From a virus, in IMG/VR virus record IMGVR_UViG_3300001847_000838, positions 57,192 through 121,191 of that record: a stretch of DNA of 64,000 bases; one strand, written 5' to 3'. Each line of letters starts with the position of its first letter. Position 1 is the stretch's first letter. The position numbers and the translations under genes are program-made. Below the pieces are notes generated by a model that worked only from the letters and a program-made list of their open reading frames with translations, was not told where the DNA came from and ran no database searches. Positions 18,117 through 25,811 of this stretch are shown piece by piece.

Positions 18117-19085
18117 TTAAGCAGCTAAAGTTACCATCGTTACTGCCGTCTCCAGCGCTTTTTTGTTGATCTGCATGCCTTGACCAAACCAGGTATTATC
18201 AAGTCTTGCTTGACTGTCTTCGCCGCGTTCGTATTGGACATACTCAGAAACCGCTTGGTAAGCGCTCCAGAAAGTTCGACGTGTTTCTGGAAGATTTTGG
18301 CCGCGTCCGTTTTCAAAAAGGTTGATAATTTTACCTTTAATACGATCTCCAGAGTTTAGCTCCTCTACATTGCCTTCAGCATCAGACATTTGCTTTTTTG
18401 TAGCAAACACAATTTTGATATACTTTTCGAGGTCAGAAGTGTTAATCTCACGGGAAGCTAACAGGCGATATTGCTCAGCTGTTGTCTCAAACTCTTGATC
18501 CGCAAGGTTCATAGTTTCGCGGATCTTTTCAAGATTGCTTACTACATTGCCACTATGCTTTACGCGAATGAGCTTAGAGGCGTTACTATCATGAGCCATT
18601 GCTAGAGTGTTGGCGCAGACTACCCGAATTGGAGTAAAACCTACCCGAACTGCAAGCGTACCATCATGGCTGTTGGAAAGAAGGACATACTTCTCCACGA
18701 TATCGTTGCCCTTGATCACAAGGGCGTCGCGCTTGAGCTTGCAGAGCACAAACACGCGCTTGCCCTGGCGGAGCGAACCCGCGCACTCGATGGTGGCCTC
18801 GTTTGCGTCGAGGAAGGGCTTAAAAAAGGAAAAGGCCTCGTCGTTTTGAAGCGGCTTGTAAGCCGGGCCAACCACGCCAAGGATCGAGAGATCCGAGCTA
18901 CGGCGAGTAAGGAGCGCTGGAGCCTTGTCGCCGTTATTAGCAAAGAGTGGCTCCGTGGTTACTTTCCAGTTTAGGCCCGCAGCAACAATTGCATCGTCTA
19001 GTGTGGGTGGCTCAAGAAAACGCTGGCCTAGGCTATGCCAAGGGGTTTGACCTACATACATCATTTGTTCTACTTCATGTGCCAT
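18117..19085 (-). CDS. DUF932 (phage/plasmid-like TIGR03299) protein
   Basis: The 322-residue protein fits the DUF932 family common in phages and plasmids: start MAHEVEQMMYVGQTPWHSLG, then VVGPAYKPLQNDEAF, then SHDGTLAVRVGFTPIRVVCA and the ARLDNTWFGQG tail. The biochemical role is unknown. It has its own near-consensus promoter and a terminator, so high early expression is likely. The central third (about 18600-18960) is GC-rich (34 of 60 at 18781-18840) while both ends are AT-rich, which also opens long false frames on both strands there. Confidence 0.88.
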   Translation of the reverse strand: MAHEVEQMMYVGQTPWHSLGQRFLEPPTLDDAIVAAGLNWKVTTEPLFANNGDKAPALLTRRSSDLSILGVVGPAYKPLQNDEAFSFFKPFLDANEATIECAGSLRQGKRVFVLCKLKRDALVIKGNDIVEKYVLLSNSHDGTLAVRVGFTPIRVVCANTLAMAHDSNASKLIRVKHSGNVVSNLEKIRETMNLADQEFETTAEQYRLLASREINTSDLEKYIKIVFATKKQMSDAEGNVEELNSGDRIKGKIINLFENGRGQNLPETRRTFWSAYQAVSEYVQYERGEDSQARLDNTWFGQGMQINKKALETAVTMVTLAA

Positions 19086-19122
19086 TTGAACCTCCTAGAG
19101 TTCTATTGTTTGGTACACATTT

Positions 19123-19151
19123 AGAATAACAAGGCTAACTTAATATGTCAA
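19123..19151 (-). promoter_or_regulatory. Strong sigma-70-type promoter
   Basis: Minus-strand TTGACA at 19151-19146, 17-base spacer ending CTTGT, TATTCT at 19128-19123. Best match in the window; drives the DUF932 gene, whose ATG follows a TAGGAGG ribosome site. Confidence 0.8.
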
Positions 19152-19184
19152 GTAACATATAAGTTATTGAAATAAATAAATATT

Positions 19185-19295
19185 TCATTTTTTTTTAAAA
19201 AAATTAGACATATAAAAATAGATAATCGCAATGGGTATTCCACCCGGAATAACAAAAACCAACAAAAAGATGAGCGTTTTTTTCCATTTACTCAT
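19185..19295 (-). CDS. Small membrane protein, 36 residues
   Basis: Starts MSKWKKTLIFLLVFVIPGGI, with one or two membrane segments and a Lys-rich end. It overlaps the upstream stop by 8 bases but has no clear ribosome site, so it is a weak call. Confidence 0.4.
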   Translation of the reverse strand: MSKWKKTLIFLLVFVIPGGIPIAIIYFYMSNFFKKK

Positions 19296-19500
19296 AGACG
19301 ATCATGACGCTGGCAAACCCTATATCGGAATGGCCAATCCCAAGCACCCTAGCAACGTCATCGGTCATAGGTTTTAAGTCAGTAATTACAACCTCAAGAA
19401 CCTCGTCTGTTTTTTGCCTTTCTTCTACTTTTTTGCATACCTGTTTTTCTAAGTGGTCTCTTCCTGTAAAAGTTATTACTTTTATATCAAATTTTTTCAT
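19288..19500 (-). CDS. Hypothetical protein, 70 residues
   Basis: Small alpha/beta protein (MKKFDIKVITFTGRDHLEKQ, then EVLEVVITDLKPMTDDVARV). Overlaps the dUTPase stop by 4 bases and is probably co-translated with it. No family recognised. Confidence 0.7.
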   Translation of the reverse strand: MKKFDIKVITFTGRDHLEKQVCKKVEERQKTDEVLEVVITDLKPMTDDVARVLGIGHSDIGFASVMIVYE

Positions 19501-19973
19501 TTCCCAGTGCTCCCAAATCCGCCAACTCCTCGATCAGTATCGCTAAGTTCTTCTACCATTTCAATCTCTGGGTGTTCTACTTTTTGAAAAACAAGCTGAC
19601 AAATCTTATCGCCTTTTTTGTAAATTGTAGGTGCTAAATTTGTTTTTTCTGCATCCATAGCTGCTAGTGCATCTATTTTAAACCGTATTAAGATTTCGCC
19701 ACGATAATCAGAATCTATAGTAGCAACACTATTTGCTAAGATTAAGGCAGTTTTGCTAATAGAGCTACGGGGGCGAGCTTGTGTTTCGTAGCCATGCGGC
19801 ACCTCTATAGCAAGACCTGTACGATACTGAATATAATAATATATATCTTCACCTTGTTTACTTTGTACAAATTCTGGATTAGATACAGCTTTAACGTCAT
19901 ATCCAGAAGACCCTTCAGTTCCTCTAGTCGGTAGCTCGGCTTCTGGGATTAGCTTCTTAAATAATACTTTCAT
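19497..19973 (-). CDS. dut: dUTPase
   Basis: Hydrolyses dUTP to dUMP and pyrophosphate, keeping uracil out of DNA and feeding ThyX. All five trimeric dUTPase motifs are present: GSSGYDVKA at 21-29, PRSSIS at 68-73, NSVATIDSDYRGE at 81-93 with the catalytic Asp, KGDKICQLVF at 120-129, and the Gly-rich RGVGGFGSTGK at 148-158. Length 158 is normal. It lies about 3.3 kb upstream of the ThyX gene on the same strand. Confidence 0.95.
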   Translation of the reverse strand: MKVLFKKLIPEAELPTRGTEGSSGYDVKAVSNPEFVQSKQGEDIYYYIQYRTGLAIEVPHGYETQARPRSSISKTALILANSVATIDSDYRGEILIRFKIDALAAMDAEKTNLAPTIYKKGDKICQLVFQKVEHPEIEMVEELSDTDRGVGGFGSTGK

Positions 19974-19981
19974 TTTATCTC

Positions 19982-20386
19982 CTAATTAAAAAGTGTTTCA
20001 AACTCAAAAGACCAAAACCAATCTCCGCGCTCTACGCTTTTGTCTACTATTATTCTAAGAACGCCATTGCCAGCCACCATTCTACCAAAACCTTTATATT
20101 CTGTATATCTTACCCTTTTAAATGGCTGCATATCTAAGTATACAATGTTTCCAGACTTTCCATTAGATATACCAGACTCTATTTCAGCCAATACATAACC
20201 TGGCCTAACAAGCCCCAAAAAATAGCCAATTTTTTTCCAAAAACCATAAGGCCTTACAAAAAACCTTAATTCAGCAATCTGCGTAGTGCTTGTGCTGATG
20301 TCATATTCCATAATTGAAAGTCCGTCATCACTTTTCATTACTCTTGGTGGCACGTTAAGAAGCCTCGATTTGAGAGAGAACGGCAT
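19982..20386 (-). CDS. Hypothetical protein, up to 134 residues
   Basis: Beta-rich protein with no recognised family (QIAELRFFVRPYGFWKKIG, GNIVYLDMQPFKRVRYTEYK). It overlaps the upstream Rrf2-like gene by 32 bases if the first ATG is used; an internal ATG at 20338 has AAGAG before it and is an alternative start. Confidence 0.65.
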   Translation of the reverse strand: MPFSLKSRLLNVPPRVMKSDDGLSIMEYDISTSTTQIAELRFFVRPYGFWKKIGYFLGLVRPGYVLAEIESGISNGKSGNIVYLDMQPFKRVRYTEYKGFGRMVAGNGVLRIIVDKSVERGDWFWSFEFETLFN

Positions 20387-20684
20387 TGATTTTATCCCTT
20401 AAAGCTAAAGCTACATCTGTGTTGTATTTTTTGTCTTTATAACCTAAAGCTTGAGCAACCTCCAAAACAGAAGCATTATTTTTCGCTAAGGAAACTCCAC
20501 CTCCTGGCCCTCTATGCGATTTAGTTATACCTGCTCTTGAAAGCTTAGAAACTACTCGATCCAAAAAAGCATGTGATGCATTGATTTTGTTAGCTACATC
20601 TTTTACTCTTACGGGCTTATCGGAAGACCGAATAGTTTGCAAAGTTGCTAAAGCGATCTCTAAATTACGGTTTATATTTAGCAC
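20355..20684 (-). CDS. Rrf2-family winged-helix transcription regulator
   Basis: A 109-residue DNA-binding protein. Pattern typical of Rrf2/IscR: helix start LEIALATLQTI, VRVKDVANKINASHAFLDRV as the helix-turn-helix, then SHRGPGGGVSLAK as the wing, then VLEVAQALGY. The usual C-terminal cysteine cluster for an iron-sulfur centre is missing, and the protein is shorter than host Rrf2 (about 150). It is the only clear transcription factor seen here and could control early genes. The start follows a GGAGAAAAATG-type site. Confidence 0.8.
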   Translation of the reverse strand: MLNINRNLEIALATLQTIRSSDKPVRVKDVANKINASHAFLDRVVSKLSRAGITKSHRGPGGGVSLAKNNASVLEVAQALGYKDKKYNTDVALALRDKINAVLSQIEAS

Positions 20685-20696
20685 ATTTTTCTCCTG

Positions 20697-21029
20697 TTAA
20701 AAATTCCATCCAAAGCCTAAACTTCCTTGTTTTTTTGACCCTACAAAAATAACGTTATTACAAAAAGATCCTCCTCCTATTCGTACTGAGCCAGTTCCTC
20801 CAGAACTTATTTTGGTGGCTATCACCCCATAAGCAAAAAGTTTATAGGCACTATTGCCAATAGTTTTTTGGGCTTCTTTTTCAGCTTTATTTTTTAAAGT
20901 GTTTTCAATTTGGTTTACAGATTGATACAATCCAGATTGAATGTTAGCAGCTTCTAGTGTTTTATTGCATACATTTTGGGGTCCAGATACTCCGGCGCAG
21001 ATGGTAGCTACCATAAGCTCATTTATCAT
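20697..21029 (-). CDS. Hypothetical protein, 110 residues
   Basis: No family recognised. Cys near the N-terminus (TICAGVSGPQNVCNK), a helical middle and a Gly-rich end (SSGGTGSVRIGGGSF). It may be exported, but no clear signal peptide is seen. Overlaps the upstream gene by 11 bases. Confidence 0.65.
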   Translation of the reverse strand: MINELMVATICAGVSGPQNVCNKTLEAANIQSGLYQSVNQIENTLKNKAEKEAQKTIGNSAYKLFAYGVIATKISSGGTGSVRIGGGSFCNNVIFVGSKKQGSLGFGWNF

Positions 21030-21219
21030 ATGATTTCCTTGGTACTTTTGCTTGCCTTTCGTTATACAACAACGGAAGAGCTACAAATGTGCTGTCCAAA
21101 CAATCAGAATTAAGTTGGGAAGCTATAGATCTGGCTTCTTTTATGGATGGAGCTATATACGTTAGCCTTAATCTGTAAGTATCTTTTTCTTTAATTTGCT
21201 CAAAAATTCCCGATTCCAT
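21019..21219 (-). CDS. Hypothetical protein, 66 residues
   Basis: Start at the ATG of 21219 (MESGIFEQIKEKDTY) because AAGGA lies five bases before it; a TTG five codons upstream is open but less likely. The ATG follows the upstream stop by one base. Sequence LRLTYIAPSIKEARSIASQL suggests a small alpha/beta fold. Confidence 0.65.
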   Translation of the reverse strand: MESGIFEQIKEKDTYRLRLTYIAPSIKEARSIASQLNSDCLDSTFVALPLLYNERQAKVPRKSYDK

Positions 21220-21220
21220 A

Positions 21221-21358
21221 TTAATCCTTATCAAGTTTAGTATGTTTATCGACGTTTTCTTTGCTACACGATACTATGTTACCATTATCATCTTTACATG
21301 GCTGTGAACTACATCGAGTAAAAGACCAAAATATCCAAACTAATAACATCCATCTCAT
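21221..21358 (-). CDS. Small lipoprotein-like protein, 45 residues
   Basis: Starts MRWMLLVWIFWSFTRCSSQP: a short hydrophobic stretch followed by Cys-Ser-Ser, like a lipoprotein signal. AAGGG precedes the ATG. It is packed between two genes (TAA, one base, ATG). Could be a surface lipoprotein or an outer-membrane spanin; unproven. Confidence 0.6.
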   Translation of the reverse strand: MRWMLLVWIFWSFTRCSSQPCKDDNGNIVSCSKENVDKHTKLDKD

Positions 21359-21361
21359 GAT

Positions 21362-21667
21362 TTACCCTTCAATGTTCAAAACATTAAACAAAAATAAAGT
21401 GCCTACCAAGAACAAAAGTATGCTTGCTAATCCAGAAGTAAAAGATGAAAAATAAACTAATGCTATACCAATAGTATGTGATTTTGATTTTTTTAAACCT
21501 ATATATGATCCAGTAATCATTAATCCAGATAGTCCCCACAAAAAAAGAGAAAAAGGTGAAATTCCTTGTTTAAATTGAAGAAATAAAGTTACTATAGAGC
21601 CCAACAATCCGCTAACCATTAACCCTCTAGCGTTTTCAACTAAAAAATAATTAAGTTTATCTAGCAT
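21362..21667 (-). CDS. Membrane protein, 101 residues
   Basis: Start chosen at ATG 21667 (MLDKLNYFLVEN) since AGAGGG lies nine bases before and the upstream stop ends one base earlier. Three to four hydrophobic segments (LMVSGLLGSIVTLFLQF; FSLFLWGLSGLMITGSYIGL; LASILLFLVGTLFLF). Function unknown; a holin-like role is possible. Confidence 0.65.
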   Translation of the reverse strand: MLDKLNYFLVENARGLMVSGLLGSIVTLFLQFKQGISPFSLFLWGLSGLMITGSYIGLKKSKSHTIGIALVYFSSFTSGLASILLFLVGTLFLFNVLNIEG

Positions 21668-21668
21668 A

Positions 21669-22004
21669 TTATTTTTCCCTCTTAAAAAGGTTATCATAAA
21701 AGTCAGTTATCTTCAAGCACATTTTTTCAAATCTAGGATCATCCATATCTTCTTTACAAGGACCATTAAAATAGTCTGGACATACTTCATCTATTTCAAT
21801 CATTAGTAAATCTGCGGTATCATCCATACCTAAATGTAAAAAATCATAGATAAAAGATATTAAAGCCCTTGCTCTAACTCTAGGGGAAAAGTTGCTTTCT
21901 TGTTTGCGGTATATTTTGTACATTTTAACAACTTTATGATGAAGTTGCTTATCTGCTTCAGTAACATCACCTATAGGTAATTCAAGTGAAATCTTTTTTA
22001 CCAT
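21669..22004 (-). CDS. Hypothetical protein, 111 residues
   Basis: Acidic helical protein (YDFLHLGMDDTADLLMIEID, DMDDPRFEKMCLKITDFYDN). No family recognised. Short overlaps with both neighbours. Confidence 0.7.
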   Translation of the reverse strand: MVKKISLELPIGDVTEADKQLHHKVVKMYKIYRKQESNFSPRVRARALISFIYDFLHLGMDDTADLLMIEIDEVCPDYFNGPCKEDMDDPRFEKMCLKITDFYDNLFKREK

Positions 22005-22480
22005 GGTATCATTACCTGAACCCCAATAAAATCTCTGCCAAGATTTGGCATAAATATACCGGCACTAGAAAAATGTTTGTAAAATAGTCCAACTGCTACT
22101 TTTTTTTCTTGATCTCTTATTCCTATACCAACTTCTTCCACAAATTGTAATGGACCACCAAGGACTTCATCTGGGCAAGATATTGCAGCTATTCCTTGAA
22201 ATAAATTAACATACACTGAACCTGCAGATGGTTCTACTCCTAATAGCCCAGATATATAAGCTGAACTTTTTGCTCCTTGTTTTTCAGTATTATCTATCCA
22301 AAAACCACCTTCATAACGTGTTTGAAATATAGAAAAATCATCTTGATGACCTAAAGCAACGCCTTTTTGAGAGGATGGATTTCCTTTAGCAGATACTATA
22401 TACTTTAAAAAATATCCTTCTTCAGCAAAAGCTCCCCTAGAGCACAGTATACCCAACACGATCAAGCTAATTCGAAACAT
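21998..22480 (-). CDS. PagL-like outer-membrane protein (putative lipid A deacylase)
   Basis: Start set at ATG 22480 with GAGG ten bases before. A type I signal peptide (MFRISLIVLGILCSRGAFA, then EEG) sends the protein to the periplasm. The mature part looks like a small beta barrel, and near its end is YKHFSSAGIFMPNLGRDF, which matches the His-x-Ser-x-x-Gly...Pro-Asn-x-Gly pattern around the PagL active His/Ser. PagL removes the 3-O acyl chain of lipid A in the outer membrane. If active here it would remodel host LPS during infection. Assignment rests on the motif, the length and the signal peptide. Confidence 0.6.
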   Translation of the reverse strand: MFRISLIVLGILCSRGAFAEEGYFLKYIVSAKGNPSSQKGVALGHQDDFSIFQTRYEGGFWIDNTEKQGAKSSAYISGLLGVEPSAGSVYVNLFQGIAAISCPDEVLGGPLQFVEEVGIGIRDQEKKVAVGLFYKHFSSAGIFMPNLGRDFIGVQVMIPW

Positions 22481-22748
22481 ATTTTTGAGCCTCTTCAAGC
22501 GAAGATATAATCTCTTCTGAGCTAACTATATTTTTAGATACATCTAATATTTGGCGGTCAAAATCTCTTTTGGTAGCAAGCCTTAAGCTATCATGTGATC
22601 GATAAGCTTCGTATGGTCCACTAGAATCTTGTATTTCAAAGATTACGTAATAAGTATTAACATCCAATACTTTTCCTGGGTATGTCCATTTATAAGTTTC
22701 CTGTTTATTATCACAAAGTCCGCAGACCCACTGCCCTTTTTTGAACAT
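22467..22748 (-). CDS. Hypothetical protein, 93 residues
   Basis: Start at ATG 22748 (MFKKGQWVCGLCDNK) with AAGGAG before it and one base after the upstream stop. A CGLC pair lies near the start. The WTYPGKVLDVNTYYVIFEIQ segment looks like an SH3-like or Tudor-like barrel. No family recognised. Confidence 0.7.
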   Translation of the reverse strand: MFKKGQWVCGLCDNKQETYKWTYPGKVLDVNTYYVIFEIQDSSGPYEAYRSHDSLRLATKRDFDRQILDVSKNIVSSEEIISSLEEAQKYVSN

Positions 22749-22749
22749 A

Positions 22750-23142
22750 CTACTCCTTGTATACCCTGCACCAAACACTATGCTTATTAGATCCTATCTT
22801 GTGGGCTCCGCACTCGCAGATCGGTGGAAGTTGAATTTGGGGCGTACCACTCGTATTGCTTTCCTTAAAAAAACTAGAAAGTTCTTCATAAGCTTGAACA
22901 ATTTGACCGCCCTGATTTCCGCTATTGTGTATAGGCATAAGTCCTGTACGTTTATAGGTTACATTTCCATGACCTACCATAGGTACAACCTCAAAATAAC
23001 AATAATCTCCTTTGCTGTCTATCCAGCTAAAAGCTTGCTCATCCCATTGAAATGAAGCTGCGCTATTAGGCACAAAATATGTATAGGAATCACTTGGAGC
23101 AGGTTGGTATAGACCATCTGGCCACACAATCATTGGGTTCAT
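22750..23142 (-). CDS. Protein with C-terminal CxCGA...HSxWC zinc motif, 130 residues
   Basis: N-terminal aromatic region (SFQWDEQAFSWIDSKGDYCY) and the C-terminal CECGAHKIGSNKHSVWCRVY. The last 22 residues parallel the end of the protein at 15010-15351. Overlaps the upstream stop as ATGA. Function unknown. Confidence 0.72.
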   Translation of the reverse strand: MNPMIVWPDGLYQPAPSDSYTYFVPNSAASFQWDEQAFSWIDSKGDYCYFEVVPMVGHGNVTYKRTGLMPIHNSGNQGGQIVQAYEELSSFFKESNTSGTPQIQLPPICECGAHKIGSNKHSVWCRVYKE

Positions 23143-23318
23143 ACGTTTTTTCCTTTTTTGAGTTGTTTGATGCGTTTTTTTATCTTTTTAGCTTGATCGC
23201 CAAACATAATATGTAGGCTAGAGTCTTTGGGGTGATCTTTCATGGCTCTTAAAGTTAGCTTTAGTCCTTCCTCTTCAACTTTAATCAAGTCTTTAACTTT
23301 GTTAAGTTTTTTATCCAT
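23139..23318 (-). CDS. Small basic coiled-coil protein, 59 residues
   Basis: Starts MDKKLNKVKDLIKVEEEGLK and ends KKRIKQLKKGKNV: a lysine-rich helix pair. GGAG precedes the ATG, and it is the first gene after the promoter at 23339-23367. ATGA overlap with the next gene. Function unknown. Confidence 0.7.
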   Translation of the reverse strand: MDKKLNKVKDLIKVEEEGLKLTLRAMKDHPKDSSLHIMFGDQAKKIKKRIKQLKKGKNV

Positions 23319-23338
23319 AATAAATCTCCACTTTTTAT

Positions 23339-23367
23339 AGTTTACCTAAGTAGTTTAGCTAAGTCAA
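23339..23367 (-). promoter_or_regulatory. Sigma-70-type promoter
   Basis: Minus-strand TTGACT at 23367-23362, 17-base spacer, TAAACT at 23344-23339. It starts the minus operon running down through the PagL-like gene. It faces away from the plus-strand tail operon starting at 23439. Confidence 0.65.
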
Positions 23368-23438
23368 GTGATAGGATGATATATAGTGGAAGTCCCAACC
23401 TTTAACAGGAAGAGAATTTTCTTTAGTAGGTAATCTAA

Positions 23439-25799
23439 ATGGCTGATTTAAAAAAGACAATGACGTTTGCAACACGAGTCGATACCACAGAGTTTGATCG
23501 AACTGTAGACCTACTTCAAAGAAAAATAAAAGACATTTATCGGGGAGCTGATACTGCACGCTTACAATTTGAAAACAGGGTACGGATGAGTCAGATTGGT
23601 ATGGGACCGCAGGTTACTCCACAAGAAAGAAGAATAACTGAGATAGCCGATGTTCGTGCTCGAAACGAGTACAGACTTTTTATCAAGGAACAGGCTCGAG
23701 ACAACACAGAGATTAACAAGCAAATTGTTGAAAAAATAAAATTGTTAGAAACTGCAAAAAAATTAAACCAAGATACTTCTAAAATTGAACAACAAATTGC
23801 ACAACTTGCAGGCCAGCGTGCAGGTAAAGAAGAAGCTATAAAACGCACTTTAGAACAAGCAGAAATAATAAGACAACGACAAATAGATCCCTCTAGAATA
23901 ATGAACAGACTTTGGGAAGGTGATAAGAGGGGCGCAAAAAGAGCAGCTAAAATAGCTTTTGGAAGAATGACCGGCGCAGAAATAAGCACGATGTTTGGTG
24001 GTGCTATTGTAGGTGCAGGAGAGATGGCCGCCATAGCCGGTCAAACACCGGCTCAAGTATTAGAAAACCGCGCCTTAGCTGCCCAATTCAATAACGAACA
24101 GCTCCGGAGAGCATTTGCTGGCCAAAGATATGAAGACATATATTACAAAAAAGAAATGGGCCAAGCTGGAACGGTGGCCGGAGCAAAGGTTGGAGGTATG
24201 GCTATTAGAGATATAGCTATAGCTTTAGCTGGTCTTGTGGCTATGGGGGCCGCTACAGTTGGTACAGCAGGAGGAGCATTAGCATTTTTAGGTGGCTTAG
24301 GCGCTGCAGGTTTTGGAGCTTACAAGCTTGGTATGGGCACTTTAGGCGGAGGATATTCGGCAGAATATCAGCAATCTCGACGTAAAGCATATGAAGAACT
24401 TAAAGAGCTTGATTTTTTTAAAAAATATGCAATGGAAGACTTGCAAAAAAACATGTATTCAAACTTACAAACTCAAAGAGCATTGGGGTTAGGTGACGAA
24501 CAGCTTCGTCAAGCATATGTTGCTGGCAGTCAAGCTGGTTTTGTAAAAGAAAACATTAGAGGGGCCATGATGGAAATCTTAGGCGCAGGCGGCTCTACCA
24601 GAGGTGTAAGGGAGCTTGCGTCCACCGCGCTTGGTTTTCAGAGAGACTACGGCATCACAAACGCTTCCCAACTTCTTGGCAGGCTAAGCGGTACAGTCGG
24701 CGGCGCTGCTGAGTCCGAGCAGTCGATGATCAAGATCCTTTCTGAGGGAACCAGGATTGGCCTAGGAAAATCCGAGCTTAGGCAAGAACTTCGCACGTTC
24801 AGCGAGAACGTAGCTGATCTAGCGTACAGGGTCGGGGCCACGGGTCCTGAGCGGGTTGGAGCGCTCAGCGCCATGTCGGGCGCTTTCGTGGCTGATACTA
24901 CCCCTCGCGGGCTCGAGGCTGCTAAAAACGCACAGGAAGCCCTGAGGCAAAGGGAGATCTCCCAGTCTGGCCTAAAGGCTGCAGTCGAGGCTGGCGAGAT
25001 GATGAGTGATCCTGGATTGAGCAAGCTGGATACCTCACAGATGCTTAGGTTGCAGGGTATGTCGGCAACTCAGATCGCCTCGCTGTCGGGTCCAGAGCTT
25101 GAGGCCATGCTCGATAAGACCGGGTTGTCTGAGGAAGAGTTCAAGAAGAGGATGGCTTCTGCCAAGGTTAGCGCTATCACTGCAGGGGCGCCAGGAGCCA
25201 AGCAGGAACTCTACGACTTCCAGAAGAAGACAAAAGGAAAATCTTACAAAGATATCATGAGCGATCCTCAGCTTCGGATTCAAGCTGGTCACCTACAAAG
25301 CATGTTTGGCGGCCAGATACTTCCTGCAGGCATGGAAACTCCAGAAGTTCAATCTTTTACACAAGGTATAGTAACAAGGGAAGCGGCAGTTGCTGATTAT
25401 TATCAGACTCAAGGTGTAGAAGAGTATAGAAAACGTGTTAGAGGCAAAGGAAGAGCCCCTGAGCTTGATCAGTATGCTTCTCCGATGCCAGAGGTCTCAC
25501 CGGAAACGTTGGCAGACAAGCAAGAGCGTGCTGCCGCCGCCCAGCAGCTGTCGGCCCTGGAGTTACAGAAACTCTTTGGGGAAGATTTTAAGAACAGCGT
25601 GGATGACGCTAGGATAGCTGCCGTTAAGTTTGCCACCGCTTTGACGGAAGCTGCTGATATGATAAGAAAAGGCGATCCGGAAGGTCAAAAAAGGATGAAC
25701 TGGATGATGGAAAATCCCCAAGCTGACCCGGAAGCTTATAGGCGCCAACAACAACCCCAAGCAACCACACCTCAAGAATACTATTCTACAGATAGATAG
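23439..25799 (+). CDS. Tape measure protein candidate
   Basis: The 786-residue protein is helical, with an N-terminal coiled coil (about 20-150), a hydrophobic glycine/alanine stretch at about 255-310 (IALAGLVAMGAATVGTAGGA) that could cross the membrane, and a long helical rest. It leads the plus-strand tail operon ahead of hub and spike genes, which is the usual place for a tape measure. If it is one, the tail would be about 118 nm at 1.5 angstrom per residue. Base composition changes inside the gene: AT-rich to about 24600, GC-rich to about 25230 (39 of 60 at 24841-24900), then mixed. Confidence 0.7.
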   Translation: MADLKKTMTFATRVDTTEFDRTVDLLQRKIKDIYRGADTARLQFENRVRMSQIGMGPQVTPQERRITEIADVRARNEYRLFIKEQARDNTEINKQIVEKIKLLETAKKLNQDTSKIEQQIAQLAGQRAGKEEAIKRTLEQAEIIRQRQIDPSRIMNRLWEGDKRGAKRAAKIAFGRMTGAEISTMFGGAIVGAGEMAAIAGQTPAQVLENRALAAQFNNEQLRRAFAGQRYEDIYYKKEMGQAGTVAGAKVGGMAIRDIAIALAGLVAMGAATVGTAGGALAFLGGLGAAGFGAYKLGMGTLGGGYSAEYQQSRRKAYEELKELDFFKKYAMEDLQKNMYSNLQTQRALGLGDEQLRQAYVAGSQAGFVKENIRGAMMEILGAGGSTRGVRELASTALGFQRDYGITNASQLLGRLSGTVGGAAESEQSMIKILSEGTRIGLGKSELRQELRTFSENVADLAYRVGATGPERVGALSAMSGAFVADTTPRGLEAAKNAQEALRQREISQSGLKAAVEAGEMMSDPGLSKLDTSQMLRLQGMSATQIASLSGPELEAMLDKTGLSEEEFKKRMASAKVSAITAGAPGAKQELYDFQKKTKGKSYKDIMSDPQLRIQAGHLQSMFGGQILPAGMETPEVQSFTQGIVTREAAVADYYQTQGVEEYRKRVRGKGRAPELDQYASPMPEVSPETLADKQERAAAAQQLSALELQKLFGEDFKNSVDDARIAAVKFATALTEAADMIRKGDPEGQKRMNWMMENPQADPEAYRRQQQPQATTPQEYYSTDR

Positions 25800-25811
25800 A
25801 ACTGGCGGATT

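Noticed and set aside
18607-18974. Long open frames on the plus strand and a second minus-strand frame inside the DUF932 gene
   Set aside because: They are by-products of the local GC-rich composition; no ribosome sites, and the DUF932 frame is clearly the real one.
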